From contig NZ_MJEJ02000044.1 in assembly GCF_002095435.2 (NCBI RefSeq), forward strand, positions 124,001-188,000: 64,000 nt of DNA. The letters are read 5' to 3'. Origin of the DNA: Williamsia sp. 1138 (GTDB lineage Bacteria; Actinomycetota; Actinomycetes; Mycobacteriales; Mycobacteriaceae). The notes under the pieces were generated by a model, which was given only the letters and a program-made list of their open reading frames with translations, had not been told where the DNA came from and did no database searches. The first letter of the stretch is position 1, and the number at the start of each line of letters is the position of its first letter. Shown piece by piece: positions 20,015-28,309 of the stretch. Made by a program: the position numbers and the translations under genes.

Positions 20015-20422
20015 TTACTCCTCTTCGAACCTGCGGTTGAACCGCTCTTCCATGCGTTCGGAGAACTTGCGGCCCTGACGCGGCTCACGACCCGAGGATC
20101 TCCGTGAGGTCGACCCCGCCGCGGCGGCACCGTTCGTCGGACCGCTCCGTGAACCCCACAACGCCATCAGACCTGCTCCGAACATCACCAGGAAGCCGAC
20201 GAGACTGATGATCGGGAAACCGCCGATCATCACGTCTACGACCAATCCTCCGATGAGAAGGACCAGACCAACAATGAACAAAACCGCCGCTTGCAGGCGG
20301 CGACGAGCAGTGGAGCCGCCGAAGCGACGCGATCGGACGTTGGACGCAAACTTGGGGTCTTCTGCGTACAGAGCGTTTTCGATCTGTTCGAGCATGCGCT
20401 GCTCGTGCTCTGAGAGTGGCAC
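20015..20422 (-). CDS. DUF3040 membrane protein
   Basis: This is a 135-residue protein of the actinobacterial DUF3040 family (Rv2169c position). The N-terminal MPLSEHEQRMLEQIENALYAEDPKFA is the family signature. Two membrane helices follow (AAVLFIVGLVLLIGGLVV and IISLVGFLVMFGAGLMALW), then a Ser/Arg-rich cytoplasmic tail with FSERMEERFNRRFEEE. The function is unknown. The GTG at 20422 has a GGAGGGGG ribosome-binding site. It is followed by a strong terminator. Confidence 0.9.
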   Translation of the reverse strand: MPLSEHEQRMLEQIENALYAEDPKFASNVRSRRFGGSTARRRLQAAVLFIVGLVLLIGGLVVDVMIGGFPIISLVGFLVMFGAGLMALWGSRSGPTNGAAAAGSTSRRSSGREPRQGRKFSERMEERFNRRFEEE

Positions 20423-20593
20423 CCGCCCCCTCCTTCAGCACGTGGTTTCCGTAGAGCTCGCGGGGGACGATTCCGGTTGCCCGGGCCCACTGTGGTGGGC
20501 CCACTTGAAATGATACGAGGTGTTGGAAGTCCCGACCACCATTCCCCGCCACAAGTTCGTCAAGATTGGTCCATCTGAGCGAAATTCCCGCGT

Positions 20594-21076
20594 TCAAGCC
20601 GCTCCGGCGGGCATTTTCGACGACTTACCCTGCTCGCGTCGAACGATTTCGGTTTCGACGGCATGCAGAAACTCGTCGACGCGGGGGCGTAATGATGCGA
20701 TCTGCTCCTCCGAGACCTCGCGGAGACCGACTTCGGCGTCCGCACGAAGGCGCGACAGACCTGCGAAGTAGGTGGCCCAGCCGGTCATCTCCGGAACCGC
20801 CTGCGGCAACCGGGACCAGGCGCTGCGGGAGCCGCGCCGACGCGTCGGCCGCTCGGCCACGGCGAGCACTGCACCGGCCGCCCTGAGCGCGGACTGATAG
20901 AGCGCACTGAACTCTTCGGTGGGATCGGTCACAACATCGGATTCGCGGAGCCGGGACTCGGCTCGGACCAGGAGGTCCCGCGCCGAGATGATCTGGGCCG
21001 GCTCCGGAGTCGGGTCCGATTTCAGACTGCGCGCAGCCGCGGTCCCTCGTGACGGATGCGAGATTGTCGTCGACAT
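20594..21076 (-). CDS. SAV_6107 family HEPN-domain protein
   Basis: The 160-residue, mostly helical protein has a middle part (ISARDLLVRAESRLRESD ... EEFSALYQSALRAAGAVLAVAE) that fits the SAV_6107-type HEPN domain of actinobacteria. HEPN proteins are often RNases or nucleotide-binding, but no clear RxxxxH catalytic motif is seen, so activity is unclear. ATG at 21076 has a GGAAGGA ribosome-binding site; the longer open frame is less likely. It is divergent from the GNAT gene. Confidence 0.75.
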   Translation of the reverse strand: MSTTISHPSRGTAAARSLKSDPTPEPAQIISARDLLVRAESRLRESDVVTDPTEEFSALYQSALRAAGAVLAVAERPTRRRGSRSAWSRLPQAVPEMTGWATYFAGLSRLRADAEVGLREVSEEQIASLRPRVDEFLHAVETEIVRREQGKSSKMPAGAA

Positions 21077-21281
21077 CTGTTGTGATCCTTCCGTCGATCT
21101 TGTCCGTGTGGGTCCGATCCGGTGGCCCACGCTTCCCTCGTCGACCACCGGACCGCCCTCACGTCGTGCGGGCAACGATGCGGCTCGGCCTTTGCGGAGG
21201 TTGAAGCCTCGAACACCCGTTCGACATATTCAATATACCTACGACGTCTACAACCCTCAAGCGAAGAAGGCGGAAACTTCT
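21077..21281. promoter_or_regulatory. Divergent intergenic region with AT-rich palindrome
   Basis: This is the 205-base gap between the HEPN gene (minus) and the GNAT gene (plus). An 11-base palindrome ATATTCAATAT at 21226-21236, followed by TACCTACGACG, is the only AT-rich patch and likely holds overlapping -10 elements for both directions. Promoter boxes were not resolved further. Confidence 0.35.
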
Positions 21282-21860
21282 GTGCCGATCCGGCTCGTGG
21301 ACCTTTCGGCCCAAGACGCACGGACGTGGTTACCCGATGCCTTGACGGTTTATGTGACCGCGATGAACTATCCGGAGGGCACCGAGGTGCAACGCGCTCC
21401 CCTGTGGCAGGAGCACGTCCACCGTCCCGGCTGGCAGGCTGTCGCAGCCGTGGAGTCACCGGGCGCCGCCTCCTCGCAGCAAACCCTCGTCGGGATCGCG
21501 TACGGGTACCGCGGTGCCGGTGACCAATGGTGGAACCAGCAGGTTCGCTCCGGGCTGACCCGCGCCGGGGCCGATCCCGAGCGGATCCGGTCGATCACCG
21601 ACGAGTATTTCGAGCTGACCGAACTGCACGTTCACCCCGCCGCCCAGGGCCGGCAGATCGGCGAGGCACTGCTGGTGCGCCTGCTCGCCGACAGAACCGA
21701 ACCGCAGGTCCTCCTCTCGACCCCAGAGGTCAGCGAGGAGAACAACCGCGCGTGGCGGCTCTATCGTCGGTTGGGGTTCGCCGACGTGCTGCGTCGCTTC
21801 ACTTTCTCGGGGGACCCGCGGCCATTTGCTGTACTTGGTCGAACTCTGCCACTGGAGTAG
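21282..21860 (+). CDS. GNAT family N-acetyltransferase (Rv2170-like)
   Basis: This is a 192-residue GCN5-related acetyltransferase. The C-terminal half contains FELTELHVHPAAQGRQIGEALLVRLL, the acetyl-CoA pyrophosphate-binding motif A (Q/RxxGxG/A variant QGRQIG), and ENNRAWRLYRRLGFADV, motif B. The position matches Rv2170, which acetylates isocitrate dehydrogenase in mycobacteria; the substrate here is not proven. The GTG at 21282 has GAAGGCGG upstream; the longer frame runs through the HEPN region and is unlikely. The CrtO-like gene follows 8 bases downstream with its own AGGAG site, so the two are probably co-transcribed. Confidence 0.88.
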   Translation: MPIRLVDLSAQDARTWLPDALTVYVTAMNYPEGTEVQRAPLWQEHVHRPGWQAVAAVESPGAASSQQTLVGIAYGYRGAGDQWWNQQVRSGLTRAGADPERIRSITDEYFELTELHVHPAAQGRQIGEALLVRLLADRTEPQVLLSTPEVSEENNRAWRLYRRLGFADVLRRFTFSGDPRPFAVLGRTLPLE

Positions 21861-21868
21861 GAGCATCA

Positions 21869-23464
21869 ATGATCGACACCGTCGTCATCGGAGCGGGCCA
21901 CAACGGTCTTGTCGCCGCCGCATATCTGGCCGCCGCAGGACAACGGGTCGTGGTGGTCGAGCGCGACAGCATCCCCGGTGGCGCAGTATCGACCGTCGAG
22001 CGGTTCCCCGGATACCGGGTTGATCGTGGATCGTCGGCGCACCTGATGATCCGGCACACGCCGATCCTCGAAGAACTGGCACTCGCCGATCACGGGCTCC
22101 GCTACATCGATTGCGATCCCTGGGCATTCAGCCCTGCGGACGACACCCACGAACCCATCATCTTCTACAAAGACCTCGATCGGACCTGCGCGTCCATCGA
22201 GAACGCCTGCGGCGCAGCTGACGCCGAGGCCTACCGCGCTTTCGTGGTCGTCTGGGCCGAACGGTCGGCCGCGATGATGTCGGCATTCACCTCCTCGCCC
22301 TCCCCCATCGCGCTCGGAAAAGCCTTCTGGGGCCTGCAGGGGCGCATACCCGGCAAGGGTGCGTCCTCAGGCCTCGGACTGTCCCAGGAGTTCCTGATGT
22401 CGGGCGACTCCCTGCTGGACTACTGGTTCGAGTCCGAACAACTCAAGGCCGCACTCGCGTGGTTCGGCGCCCAGTCCGGGCCGCCGATGAACGAGCCGGG
22501 GACTGCCCCGATGGTCGGTTTCGCCGCCGCGATGCACACCATCCCGCCCGGCCGGGCGATCGGTGGGAGCGGCGCCCTGACCGAAGCCCTCGTCCGCAAG
22601 CTCGAGTCGGACGGCGGCGAGGTACGCCTGTCCGCCGCCGCCACGGCTCTGGAAAAGCGCGGCGACGACTGGCTGGTGCGGTGTGAGGACGGCAGCGAAC
22701 AGCGGGCCCGCTCGGTCGTCAGTGCCTGCCACATCCTCACCACCCTGAAACTCCTGCGGGCCGGCGGTTTCGACTCCGCCACCGCCGATCGCTGGGCAGC
22801 ACAGATCCGGGTCGGGAACGGGATCGGGATGGCGGTACGCCTCGGCGGGACCGCCCTGCCCAGCTATCGCGGTATCGGCGACGACGCCGGCGTCCACTCC
22901 GCCCTCGGGCTCCTCGTGACGGACCGGGGTCAGCTCGCCCGGGCGTACGCCGACGCCTCCGCGGGCGATCTGCCGCGCCGACCCGCCCTCGTGGCGATGA
23001 GCTATTCCGCGATCGACCCGACACTGACACCTGACGGGCATCACTCGACGAGCCTGTGGGCGCAGTGGCACCCGTACCGCTTGTCCGGCGGTCGCAGCTG
23101 GAGCGACCTCGCCGCCGAGGCGGCGGCCGGTATCGTCGCCGAACTCGACCGGCACGCCCCGGGGTTCTCCGAGTCCATCGAGCACACCCGGATCCAGACG
23201 CCGGCCGATCTCGAGACCGAACTCGGGCTCACCGGCGGCAACATCATGCACGTCGAGATGTCGCTCGATCAGATGATGATCTGGCGGCCCCATCCGGAAA
23301 TGGCCCAACACAGCATCCCCGGCGCCCCCGGTCTCGTGCTGGCGGGGGCCTCCACCCACCCCGGTGGCGGGGTCTGCGGGGCGAGTGGGCGGATCGCCGC
23401 CACCGCCGTGCTGGCAGGCCGGCGTTCGACACTGTCGAAGATCACCCGCGGTCGATGGGGATGA
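21869..23464 (+). CDS. crtO: CrtO-type carotenoid ketolase (phytoene dehydrogenase-like FAD oxidoreductase)
   Basis: This is an FAD-dependent oxidoreductase of 531 residues. The dinucleotide motif VVIGAGHNGLVAAAYLAAAGQRVVVVE and the C-terminal GLVLAGASTHPGGGVCGASGRIAA are the CrtI/CrtO family end motifs. The GAGHNGLVAAAYLA form and length (about 530) fit CrtO-type beta/gamma-carotene 4-ketolases of Rhodococcus and Deinococcus rather than CrtI, which is present separately at 28306. An uncharacterised dehydrogenase remains possible. AGGAG lies 6 bases before the ATG. Its stop overlaps the next gene (ATGA). Confidence 0.7.
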   Translation: MIDTVVIGAGHNGLVAAAYLAAAGQRVVVVERDSIPGGAVSTVERFPGYRVDRGSSAHLMIRHTPILEELALADHGLRYIDCDPWAFSPADDTHEPIIFYKDLDRTCASIENACGAADAEAYRAFVVVWAERSAAMMSAFTSSPSPIALGKAFWGLQGRIPGKGASSGLGLSQEFLMSGDSLLDYWFESEQLKAALAWFGAQSGPPMNEPGTAPMVGFAAAMHTIPPGRAIGGSGALTEALVRKLESDGGEVRLSAAATALEKRGDDWLVRCEDGSEQRARSVVSACHILTTLKLLRAGGFDSATADRWAAQIRVGNGIGMAVRLGGTALPSYRGIGDDAGVHSALGLLVTDRGQLARAYADASAGDLPRRPALVAMSYSAIDPTLTPDGHHSTSLWAQWHPYRLSGGRSWSDLAAEAAAGIVAELDRHAPGFSESIEHTRIQTPADLETELGLTGGNIMHVEMSLDQMMIWRPHPEMAQHSIPGAPGLVLAGASTHPGGGVCGASGRIAATAVLAGRRSTLSKITRGRWG

Positions 23465-24264
23465 CGTCCACGGACACCCGATTCACACTGTCGGCCGCAC
23501 TGCTCGCCGTATCCATCGCAGCCCAGATCACCTACCCGCTGGTGGAAGGCACCACCCGCGATCGGGTGACTGTCACCGTGGTGCTCGCCTCTGCGGCGGC
23601 GATGGTGCTCCATTCGGCTGCTCGCCTCGGCACGCTTCGGACGGTTGCGATGGTCGCGGCAACGGCCGGTGTCGGCTGGAGCGCTGAGATCATAGGTACC
23701 GCAACGTCTTTCCCGTTCGGCGCCTACGAGTACACCATGGGCCGGATCGGCCCCTCGATCGCCGACGTACCGATCGTGATCGGCCTGGCCTGGACGGCCG
23801 GTGGCTATTGCATCTGGTGGATCAGCTCGTTCATCACGACGACACCGTGGTTCCGGATCCCGCTCGCAACCGCAGGAATGGTCGGCTGGGACCTGTATCT
23901 CGATCCGCAGATGGTCAGCGCGGGATTGTGGACCTGGGAGACCCGGGACGCCGGCCTTCCGGGCATCGAACAGATCCCCCTCACGAACTTCCTCGGCTGG
24001 GCCGGGGTCGCCGCGGTGATGTTCACGCTGCTCTCGCTCATCGACCGGCAGCCGATCGTCGTCACCTGGCGCTCGGCGATCACCCCCATCGGCTGGTTCA
24101 CCTGGACCTGGCTCGGATCCGCGTTGGCGTTCCTCGTATTCCTCGACGATCCGGAGTTGCCCGCCGCGGTCCCCTACGGCCTGATCGGAATGGGCATCAT
24201 CGGTGTTCCGGCCGCGATCTGCCTGTTCGGCACGGTCGGCAGCAGGCACCCGACCTCACGTTGA
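23461..24264 (+). CDS. cruF: CruF-type carotenoid biosynthesis membrane protein (DUF422)
   Basis: The 267-residue protein has seven or eight hydrophobic helices and the DUF422 core: FPFGAYEYT, DVPIVIGLAWTAGGY, GWDLYLDPQMVSAGLWTWE and IPLTNFLGWAG. CruF family members hydrate the psi-end of gamma-carotene/lycopene to the 1'-hydroxy carotenoid, which CruC-type enzymes then glycosylate. ATG at 23461 overlaps the crtO stop (ATGA); an ATG two codons earlier is possible. Coupling to crtO supports one pathway. Confidence 0.8.
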   Translation: MTSTDTRFTLSAALLAVSIAAQITYPLVEGTTRDRVTVTVVLASAAAMVLHSAARLGTLRTVAMVAATAGVGWSAEIIGTATSFPFGAYEYTMGRIGPSIADVPIVIGLAWTAGGYCIWWISSFITTTPWFRIPLATAGMVGWDLYLDPQMVSAGLWTWETRDAGLPGIEQIPLTNFLGWAGVAAVMFTLLSLIDRQPIVVTWRSAITPIGWFTWTWLGSALAFLVFLDDPELPAAVPYGLIGMGIIGVPAAICLFGTVGSRHPTSR

Positions 24265-24320
24265 CCGCACGAGGGCGCGCCCTTGCCGCGCGGGCCCAGC
24301 ACTAGTGGCACGATAGCTGC

Positions 24321-25091
24321 GTGCCTCAGATCACCCGACAGCCCCGCGGCCGGCAGCGCCGCGGCACCATGAGCCTGGTTCTTGCCCTCCTGGTCCTGGT
24401 GTGCGGTCCCGCGCTCGCTGCCTGCTCGAACTCGCCCACCGAATTCGGCGACCGCCTCTGGGGAGCCATGGTGCTGGCCGAGAAGGACGTCGGCCAGGAG
24501 AAAGGGCCGCAAATCGTCGTCCCGCAGTCGTTGGAGTCGGTGGTCAGCGCGACCGAGTTCAAACGCGACGGGTTGATCGGCACCCGCGCGACCTTCACCG
24601 AGGCGACCCTCGGACAGTTCACCCAACTCGGAGAACTGGTCGACGACGCCTATCCGGACACGTCGGTGACGATGGACCTCAACGCACAGCGTCGGGGCGA
24701 CGTCGTCGCTTTCCGTGGTACCGCCGATCTGCAGGGCCTCGCGGCCGGCAGGGACTACGTCGAGTTCTCCGTCCAGTTCGCCGGCCCTGTCAGCGCCACC
24801 AACGGGCAGCAGGACGGCGAGGACGCGGTCTCGTGGAAGCCTGAGATCGGCAAGGCCTCACCCATGACCGCCGAGGCGAACTACGAAGAACCCGGAACCG
24901 CTGCGTTCACCGGATGGACCGGGCTGATGGCGGGAATCGCGCTGGCCGTCACGGTGATCGTCGTCGCGCTGGCGTGGGTCAATCGCGACCAGTCACCTCG
25001 GCCCGGCGCGCCGGCCCGACGACCTGTGGACACCCGGCAGAACGCCACGACGCCGGGCGGACCTCGCGACGACGACCGGTCGACCCGCTGA
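24321..25091 (+). CDS. lppM: LppM family lipoprotein
   Basis: This is a 256-residue membrane-anchored lipoprotein (Rv2171 homologue). The signal peptide LALLVLVCGPALAAC ends in a lipobox (LAAC, Cys about residue 34). A beta-rich domain with phosphatidylinositol-mannoside/lipid-binding fold in mycobacterial LppM follows, then a C-terminal membrane helix (GLMAGIALAVTVIVVALAWV) and a short Arg/Pro-rich tail. In M. tuberculosis LppM influences phagosome maturation. The GTG at 24321 is preceded by CACGAT 6 bases upstream, possibly a weak leaderless promoter. Confidence 0.88.
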   Translation: MPQITRQPRGRQRRGTMSLVLALLVLVCGPALAACSNSPTEFGDRLWGAMVLAEKDVGQEKGPQIVVPQSLESVVSATEFKRDGLIGTRATFTEATLGQFTQLGELVDDAYPDTSVTMDLNAQRRGDVVAFRGTADLQGLAAGRDYVEFSVQFAGPVSATNGQQDGEDAVSWKPEIGKASPMTAEANYEEPGTAAFTGWTGLMAGIALAVTVIVVALAWVNRDQSPRPGAPARRPVDTRQNATTPGGPRDDDRSTR

Positions 25092-26200
25092 TCGGCTGGT
25101 TACCGCTGGGACTGTCGGCAGTCAATCTGGCTGTCGCACTTGCCAATGTCCGGCGGGTCGAATCGTTGGCCGAGCCAGGCGGGCCGATCACTGAACCCGT
25201 CTGGGTGTGCATCCCAGCTCGCGACGAGGCAGCTCGGATCCCGTCGCTGATCTCTGACCTCAGGGCCCAGACCGGGATCTCGGATCTGCGGGTGCTGATC
25301 TGCGACGACGATTCGTCCGACGGCACCGGCGACGTCGTAACCGCAGCGATCGCCGACGATCCCCGCTTCGAGTTGTACCGCAACGACATTCCCCCGCCAC
25401 CGGGCTGGACCGGGAAGATCCACGCCATGACCCTGCTCGCCGATCGCGTCGGCGAGGGGATGATCGCGTTCGTCGACGCCGACGTACGCCTGGCGCCGAC
25501 CGCCCTTGTCCGGGGCGTGCGCACCTGCGGCAATGCAGGCGGCCTGCTGTCGGTCTGGCCCGCGCAGCGCGCCGGATCCGTCTTCGAGCACCTCGTCCAG
25601 CCCTTGCTGTGTTGGTCATGGTTGGGCTCGGTGCCCCTGGGCGTCTCCGAGCGACTGCAATGGCGATCGATGGCGGTGGCGAACGGGCAATTCCTGATCA
25701 CCTCGAGTGCTGATTACCGGCGGTCCGGGGGCCATGCCTCGGTGCGCGGAAAGATCACGGACGACCTCGCGCTTGCACGGGAGTACCGCGACATCGGGCT
25801 CGGCTCGACCGTCCGCAGTGGCAAAGACGTGGCGTCGTGCCGGATGTACGACGGTCCCAGCGAGACCTGGCAGGGCTATCGCCGCTGGCTGGGAACGGAA
25901 TTCGGTGGTCCTGCCGGAGCCGTGGCCGTCGCGGTGGTGTTCGGCTGCGCGAACCTGATCCCACTTGTCGACGTGGCTACCGGGCGCCGGCGCCGGCGGG
26001 CCGCGGCAGCACTCGCCTGTGGGATCGCCTCACGCCTGATCGCCCGTCGTGCAGAGACCGGAGCCCTGGGTGGCCCCGATGTGCTCTCCGCGATCGCACA
26101 TCCACTGTCGATGGTCATCAGCGCGGTGGCCGTCGCAGACTCACTGCGGGCCCGCCTCACCGGGAAGCTGATCTGGAAGGGCCGGGCGCTGACGCCCTGA
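25088..26200 (+). CDS. Family 2 glycosyltransferase, CruC-like (probable carotenoid glycosyltransferase)
   Basis: This is a GT2 enzyme of about 370 residues. An N-terminal hydrophobic anchor (IGWLPLGLSAVNLAVALANV) is followed by VWVCIPARDEAARIPSLI, LRVLICDDDSSDGT, GKIHAMTLL and IAFVDADVRLAP (DxD), then GHASVRGKITDDLALARE (ED-type catalytic region) and C-terminal membrane helices. These features match the hopene/carotenoid-type GT2 family (CruC). The start is uncertain: a CTG at 25088 overlapping the lppM stop as CTGA preserves the anchor, whereas the nearest GTG (24974) lies far inside lppM and a TTG (25166) removes the helix. The neighbours suggest it glycosylates the CruF product. Confidence 0.72.
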   Translation: MIGWLPLGLSAVNLAVALANVRRVESLAEPGGPITEPVWVCIPARDEAARIPSLISDLRAQTGISDLRVLICDDDSSDGTGDVVTAAIADDPRFELYRNDIPPPPGWTGKIHAMTLLADRVGEGMIAFVDADVRLAPTALVRGVRTCGNAGGLLSVWPAQRAGSVFEHLVQPLLCWSWLGSVPLGVSERLQWRSMAVANGQFLITSSADYRRSGGHASVRGKITDDLALAREYRDIGLGSTVRSGKDVASCRMYDGPSETWQGYRRWLGTEFGGPAGAVAVAVVFGCANLIPLVDVATGRRRRRAAAALACGIASRLIARRAETGALGGPDVLSAIAHPLSMVISAVAVADSLRARLTGKLIWKGRALTP

Positions 26201-26210
26201 CGCCGGTGGT

Positions 26211-27146
26211 TCAGGCAGCCATCACGTTCATGCCGAGGCGTTCGAGCACCTCGCTGGTTGCCTTGGCGAAGTTCAGACTGCAAAAGTGCAGGCACGGAAC
26301 GCCTTCGGCGATCAGTCGCTGCGCCATCTGCGTGGCGAGGTCGATGCCGACGGCCCGGACGGCTTCCCGGTCTTCTTCCGGTCCGCCACCGGCCGCCGCG
26401 GCCAGGCGCCGATCGATGTCGGCGGGCAGCACCGAGCCCGACAGTTCCACCATGCGACGGACCGATGCCAGCGACGTGATCGGCATGATCCCCGGAATGA
26501 GCGGTTTGGCGCCCTGCTCGGGATCGGCTGCTACCACCCGGTCACGCAAACGCAGGAAGTCATCGACGTCGAAGAACATCTGGGTGATCGAATACTGGGC
26601 TCCGGCACGGAGTTTCGAGACCAGATACTTCGTGTCGTGGTCGAGATCGGGAGCTCTGTGGTGGCCTTCGGGGAACGATGCGACGCCGACGTTGAAATCG
26701 CCGAGCTCTTGCACCAGTCGGACGAGTTGCTCTGCGTACTCCAGCCCCTCGGGGTGCTTGACCCACTCGCCCAGCGGGTCACCGGGCGGATCGCCGCGCA
26801 ACGCGAGGATGTTGGTGATCCCCTGATCGGCGAAGCCGCCGACCATCGCCCGCAACTCCTCCACGCTGTGCCCGACCGCGGTCAGATGAGCAACCGGCAG
26901 CAACGTGGTCTCGCGGGCCAGCTGCCCGACGATCCGCAGGGTGCGGTCGCGGGTTGATCCGCCGGCGCCGTAGGTCATGGAGACGAATGCCGGACCCATG
27001 CGCTCGAAGATGCGCACCGCACGCCACAGCCGCGCCTCGGCCTGCTCATCGCGGGGCGGGTAGAACTCGACGGAAAATGGAACCGGCCCCGGATGTGGCT
27101 CGGCCAGCCGCTGCACGATCGATGTCTGGGGTAGCTGCGAACTCAC
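26211..27146 (-). CDS. metF: Methylenetetrahydrofolate reductase family protein MetF
   Basis: The product is a 311-residue TIM-barrel enzyme of the MTHFR family that reduces 5,10-methylene-THF to 5-methyl-THF for methionine synthesis. PFSVEFYPPRDEQAEARLW holds the catalytic Glu region; VSMTYGAGGSTRDRTL, NILALRGDPPGDP and ITQMFFDVDDFLRLRD are conserved. It corresponds to Rv2172c, an unusual FAD-free type, so cofactor use is not certain. The GTG at 27146 lacks a Shine-Dalgarno but has TATGAT ending 6 bases before it, suggesting a leaderless transcript. A longer frame exists but overlaps the divergent promoter. Confidence 0.88.
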   Translation of the reverse strand: MSSQLPQTSIVQRLAEPHPGPVPFSVEFYPPRDEQAEARLWRAVRIFERMGPAFVSMTYGAGGSTRDRTLRIVGQLARETTLLPVAHLTAVGHSVEELRAMVGGFADQGITNILALRGDPPGDPLGEWVKHPEGLEYAEQLVRLVQELGDFNVGVASFPEGHHRAPDLDHDTKYLVSKLRAGAQYSITQMFFDVDDFLRLRDRVVAADPEQGAKPLIPGIMPITSLASVRRMVELSGSVLPADIDRRLAAAAGGGPEEDREAVRAVGIDLATQMAQRLIAEGVPCLHFCSLNFAKATSEVLERLGMNVMAA

Positions 27147-27232
27147 CCGGCAATCATACGATTGGCCAGGCGGGCCCGGCCACGTCGCCCGGTCGGCAGA
27201 GCCGATCGACACCTCGCAGCTAAGGTGACCAG
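27147..27232. promoter_or_regulatory. Back-to-back leaderless promoters for metF and idsA
   Basis: On the minus strand TATGAT (27153-27158) ends exactly 6 bases before the metF GTG. On the plus strand TAAGGT (27221-27226) ends exactly 6 bases before the idsA GTG. Both fit the actinobacterial TANNNT box and would place the transcription start on the start codon. Neither gene has a Shine-Dalgarno. No -35 consensus was seen. Confidence 0.55.
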
Positions 27233-28309
27233 GTGCCCATCGAGTCCCTGCGCGACGTCCCAGCGGCGACCTCCGAGCTACTGCGAGAGATCTTTGCAGA
27301 GCGCCGACCTGCAGCTTCAGACATCGCCCCCGGGTTCGCCGAGGCGGTGGAGTCGATGGGCGGGTTCGTGTTGCGGGGTGGCAAGCGGGTGCGCCCCACC
27401 TTTGCCTGGGCCGGATACCAGGCCGCGGGCCCCGCCCGGCCTCTCGACGACGAGATGCTGACCGTGTGCGCGGCCCTCGAGTTCGTGCAGGCCTGCGCGT
27501 TGATCCACGATGACATCATCGATCGATCCGACACCCGTCGCGGGTATCCGACCTTGCACAGGGAGTTCGAAGGACTTCATCGCGACGCGGGGTGGCACGG
27601 CTCCCCGGCGTCGTACGGCGAGGGTGTCGCGATCCTGCTCGGTGACCTGGCTCTGGCCTGGGCCGACGACCTCTTCTTCGGAGCGGGTCTGACGCCGGAT
27701 GTGGTCGCCGCGGTCGCGAGCATCTGGGCTGGGATGCGTACCGAGGTCCTCGCCGGTCAATACCTCGACATCACGGCGGAGGCCGCCGGTGACGAGTCGC
27801 CCGTGGCGGCCCATCGGGTGATGCGCTTCAAGACCGCCGCCTACACGGTGGAGCGGCCGCTGCAGCTCGGCGCCGCGATCGGCGGCGCCGATGCAGACCT
27901 GATCGAGGCCCTTCGCTCGTTCGGAACCGATGTCGGTGTCGCGTTTCAGCTCCGCGACGACCTGCTGGGCGTCTTCGGTGATCCCGAGGTGACCGGCAAA
28001 CCCGCGGGCGACGACATCATCGCAGGCAAACGGACGGCGCTGCTCGCTGCCGCATTGAATCTGAGCGATATCGACAACCCTGCCGCCGCACAGGTATTGC
28101 GCCGACGCATCGGTAAAGACCTCGACCCGGCGGAGCTGGCCGAGACCACCCAGATCATCCACGACAGCGGCGCGGTTGCCAGGGTCGAATCGCAGATCGG
28201 CGAGCTCGTCGAATCGGCGCTGATCACCCTGTCCGCGAGCAGCGCCCCTGCCGACGCGAAGGCGGACCTCGCAGAGCTGGCGACCTCCATGACTCAGCGG
28301 CGGGCATGA
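27233..28309 (+). CDS. idsA: Geranylgeranyl/polyprenyl diphosphate synthase (IdsA/CrtE)
   Basis: This is a trans-prenyltransferase of 358 residues that condenses isopentenyl diphosphate units to geranylgeranyl diphosphate, the carotenoid precursor. The first Asp-rich motif is LIHDDIIDRSDTRRG (DDxxD), the second QLRDDLLGVFGD (DDxxG...D). GGKRVRPTF and the lysine-containing region AGKRTALL are conserved. It is in the idsA2 (Rv2173) position and overlaps crtI by ATGA, which ties it directly to carotenoid synthesis. Confidence 0.93.
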   Translation: MPIESLRDVPAATSELLREIFAERRPAASDIAPGFAEAVESMGGFVLRGGKRVRPTFAWAGYQAAGPARPLDDEMLTVCAALEFVQACALIHDDIIDRSDTRRGYPTLHREFEGLHRDAGWHGSPASYGEGVAILLGDLALAWADDLFFGAGLTPDVVAAVASIWAGMRTEVLAGQYLDITAEAAGDESPVAAHRVMRFKTAAYTVERPLQLGAAIGGADADLIEALRSFGTDVGVAFQLRDDLLGVFGDPEVTGKPAGDDIIAGKRTALLAAALNLSDIDNPAAAQVLRRRIGKDLDPAELAETTQIIHDSGAVARVESQIGELVESALITLSASSAPADAKADLAELATSMTQRRA

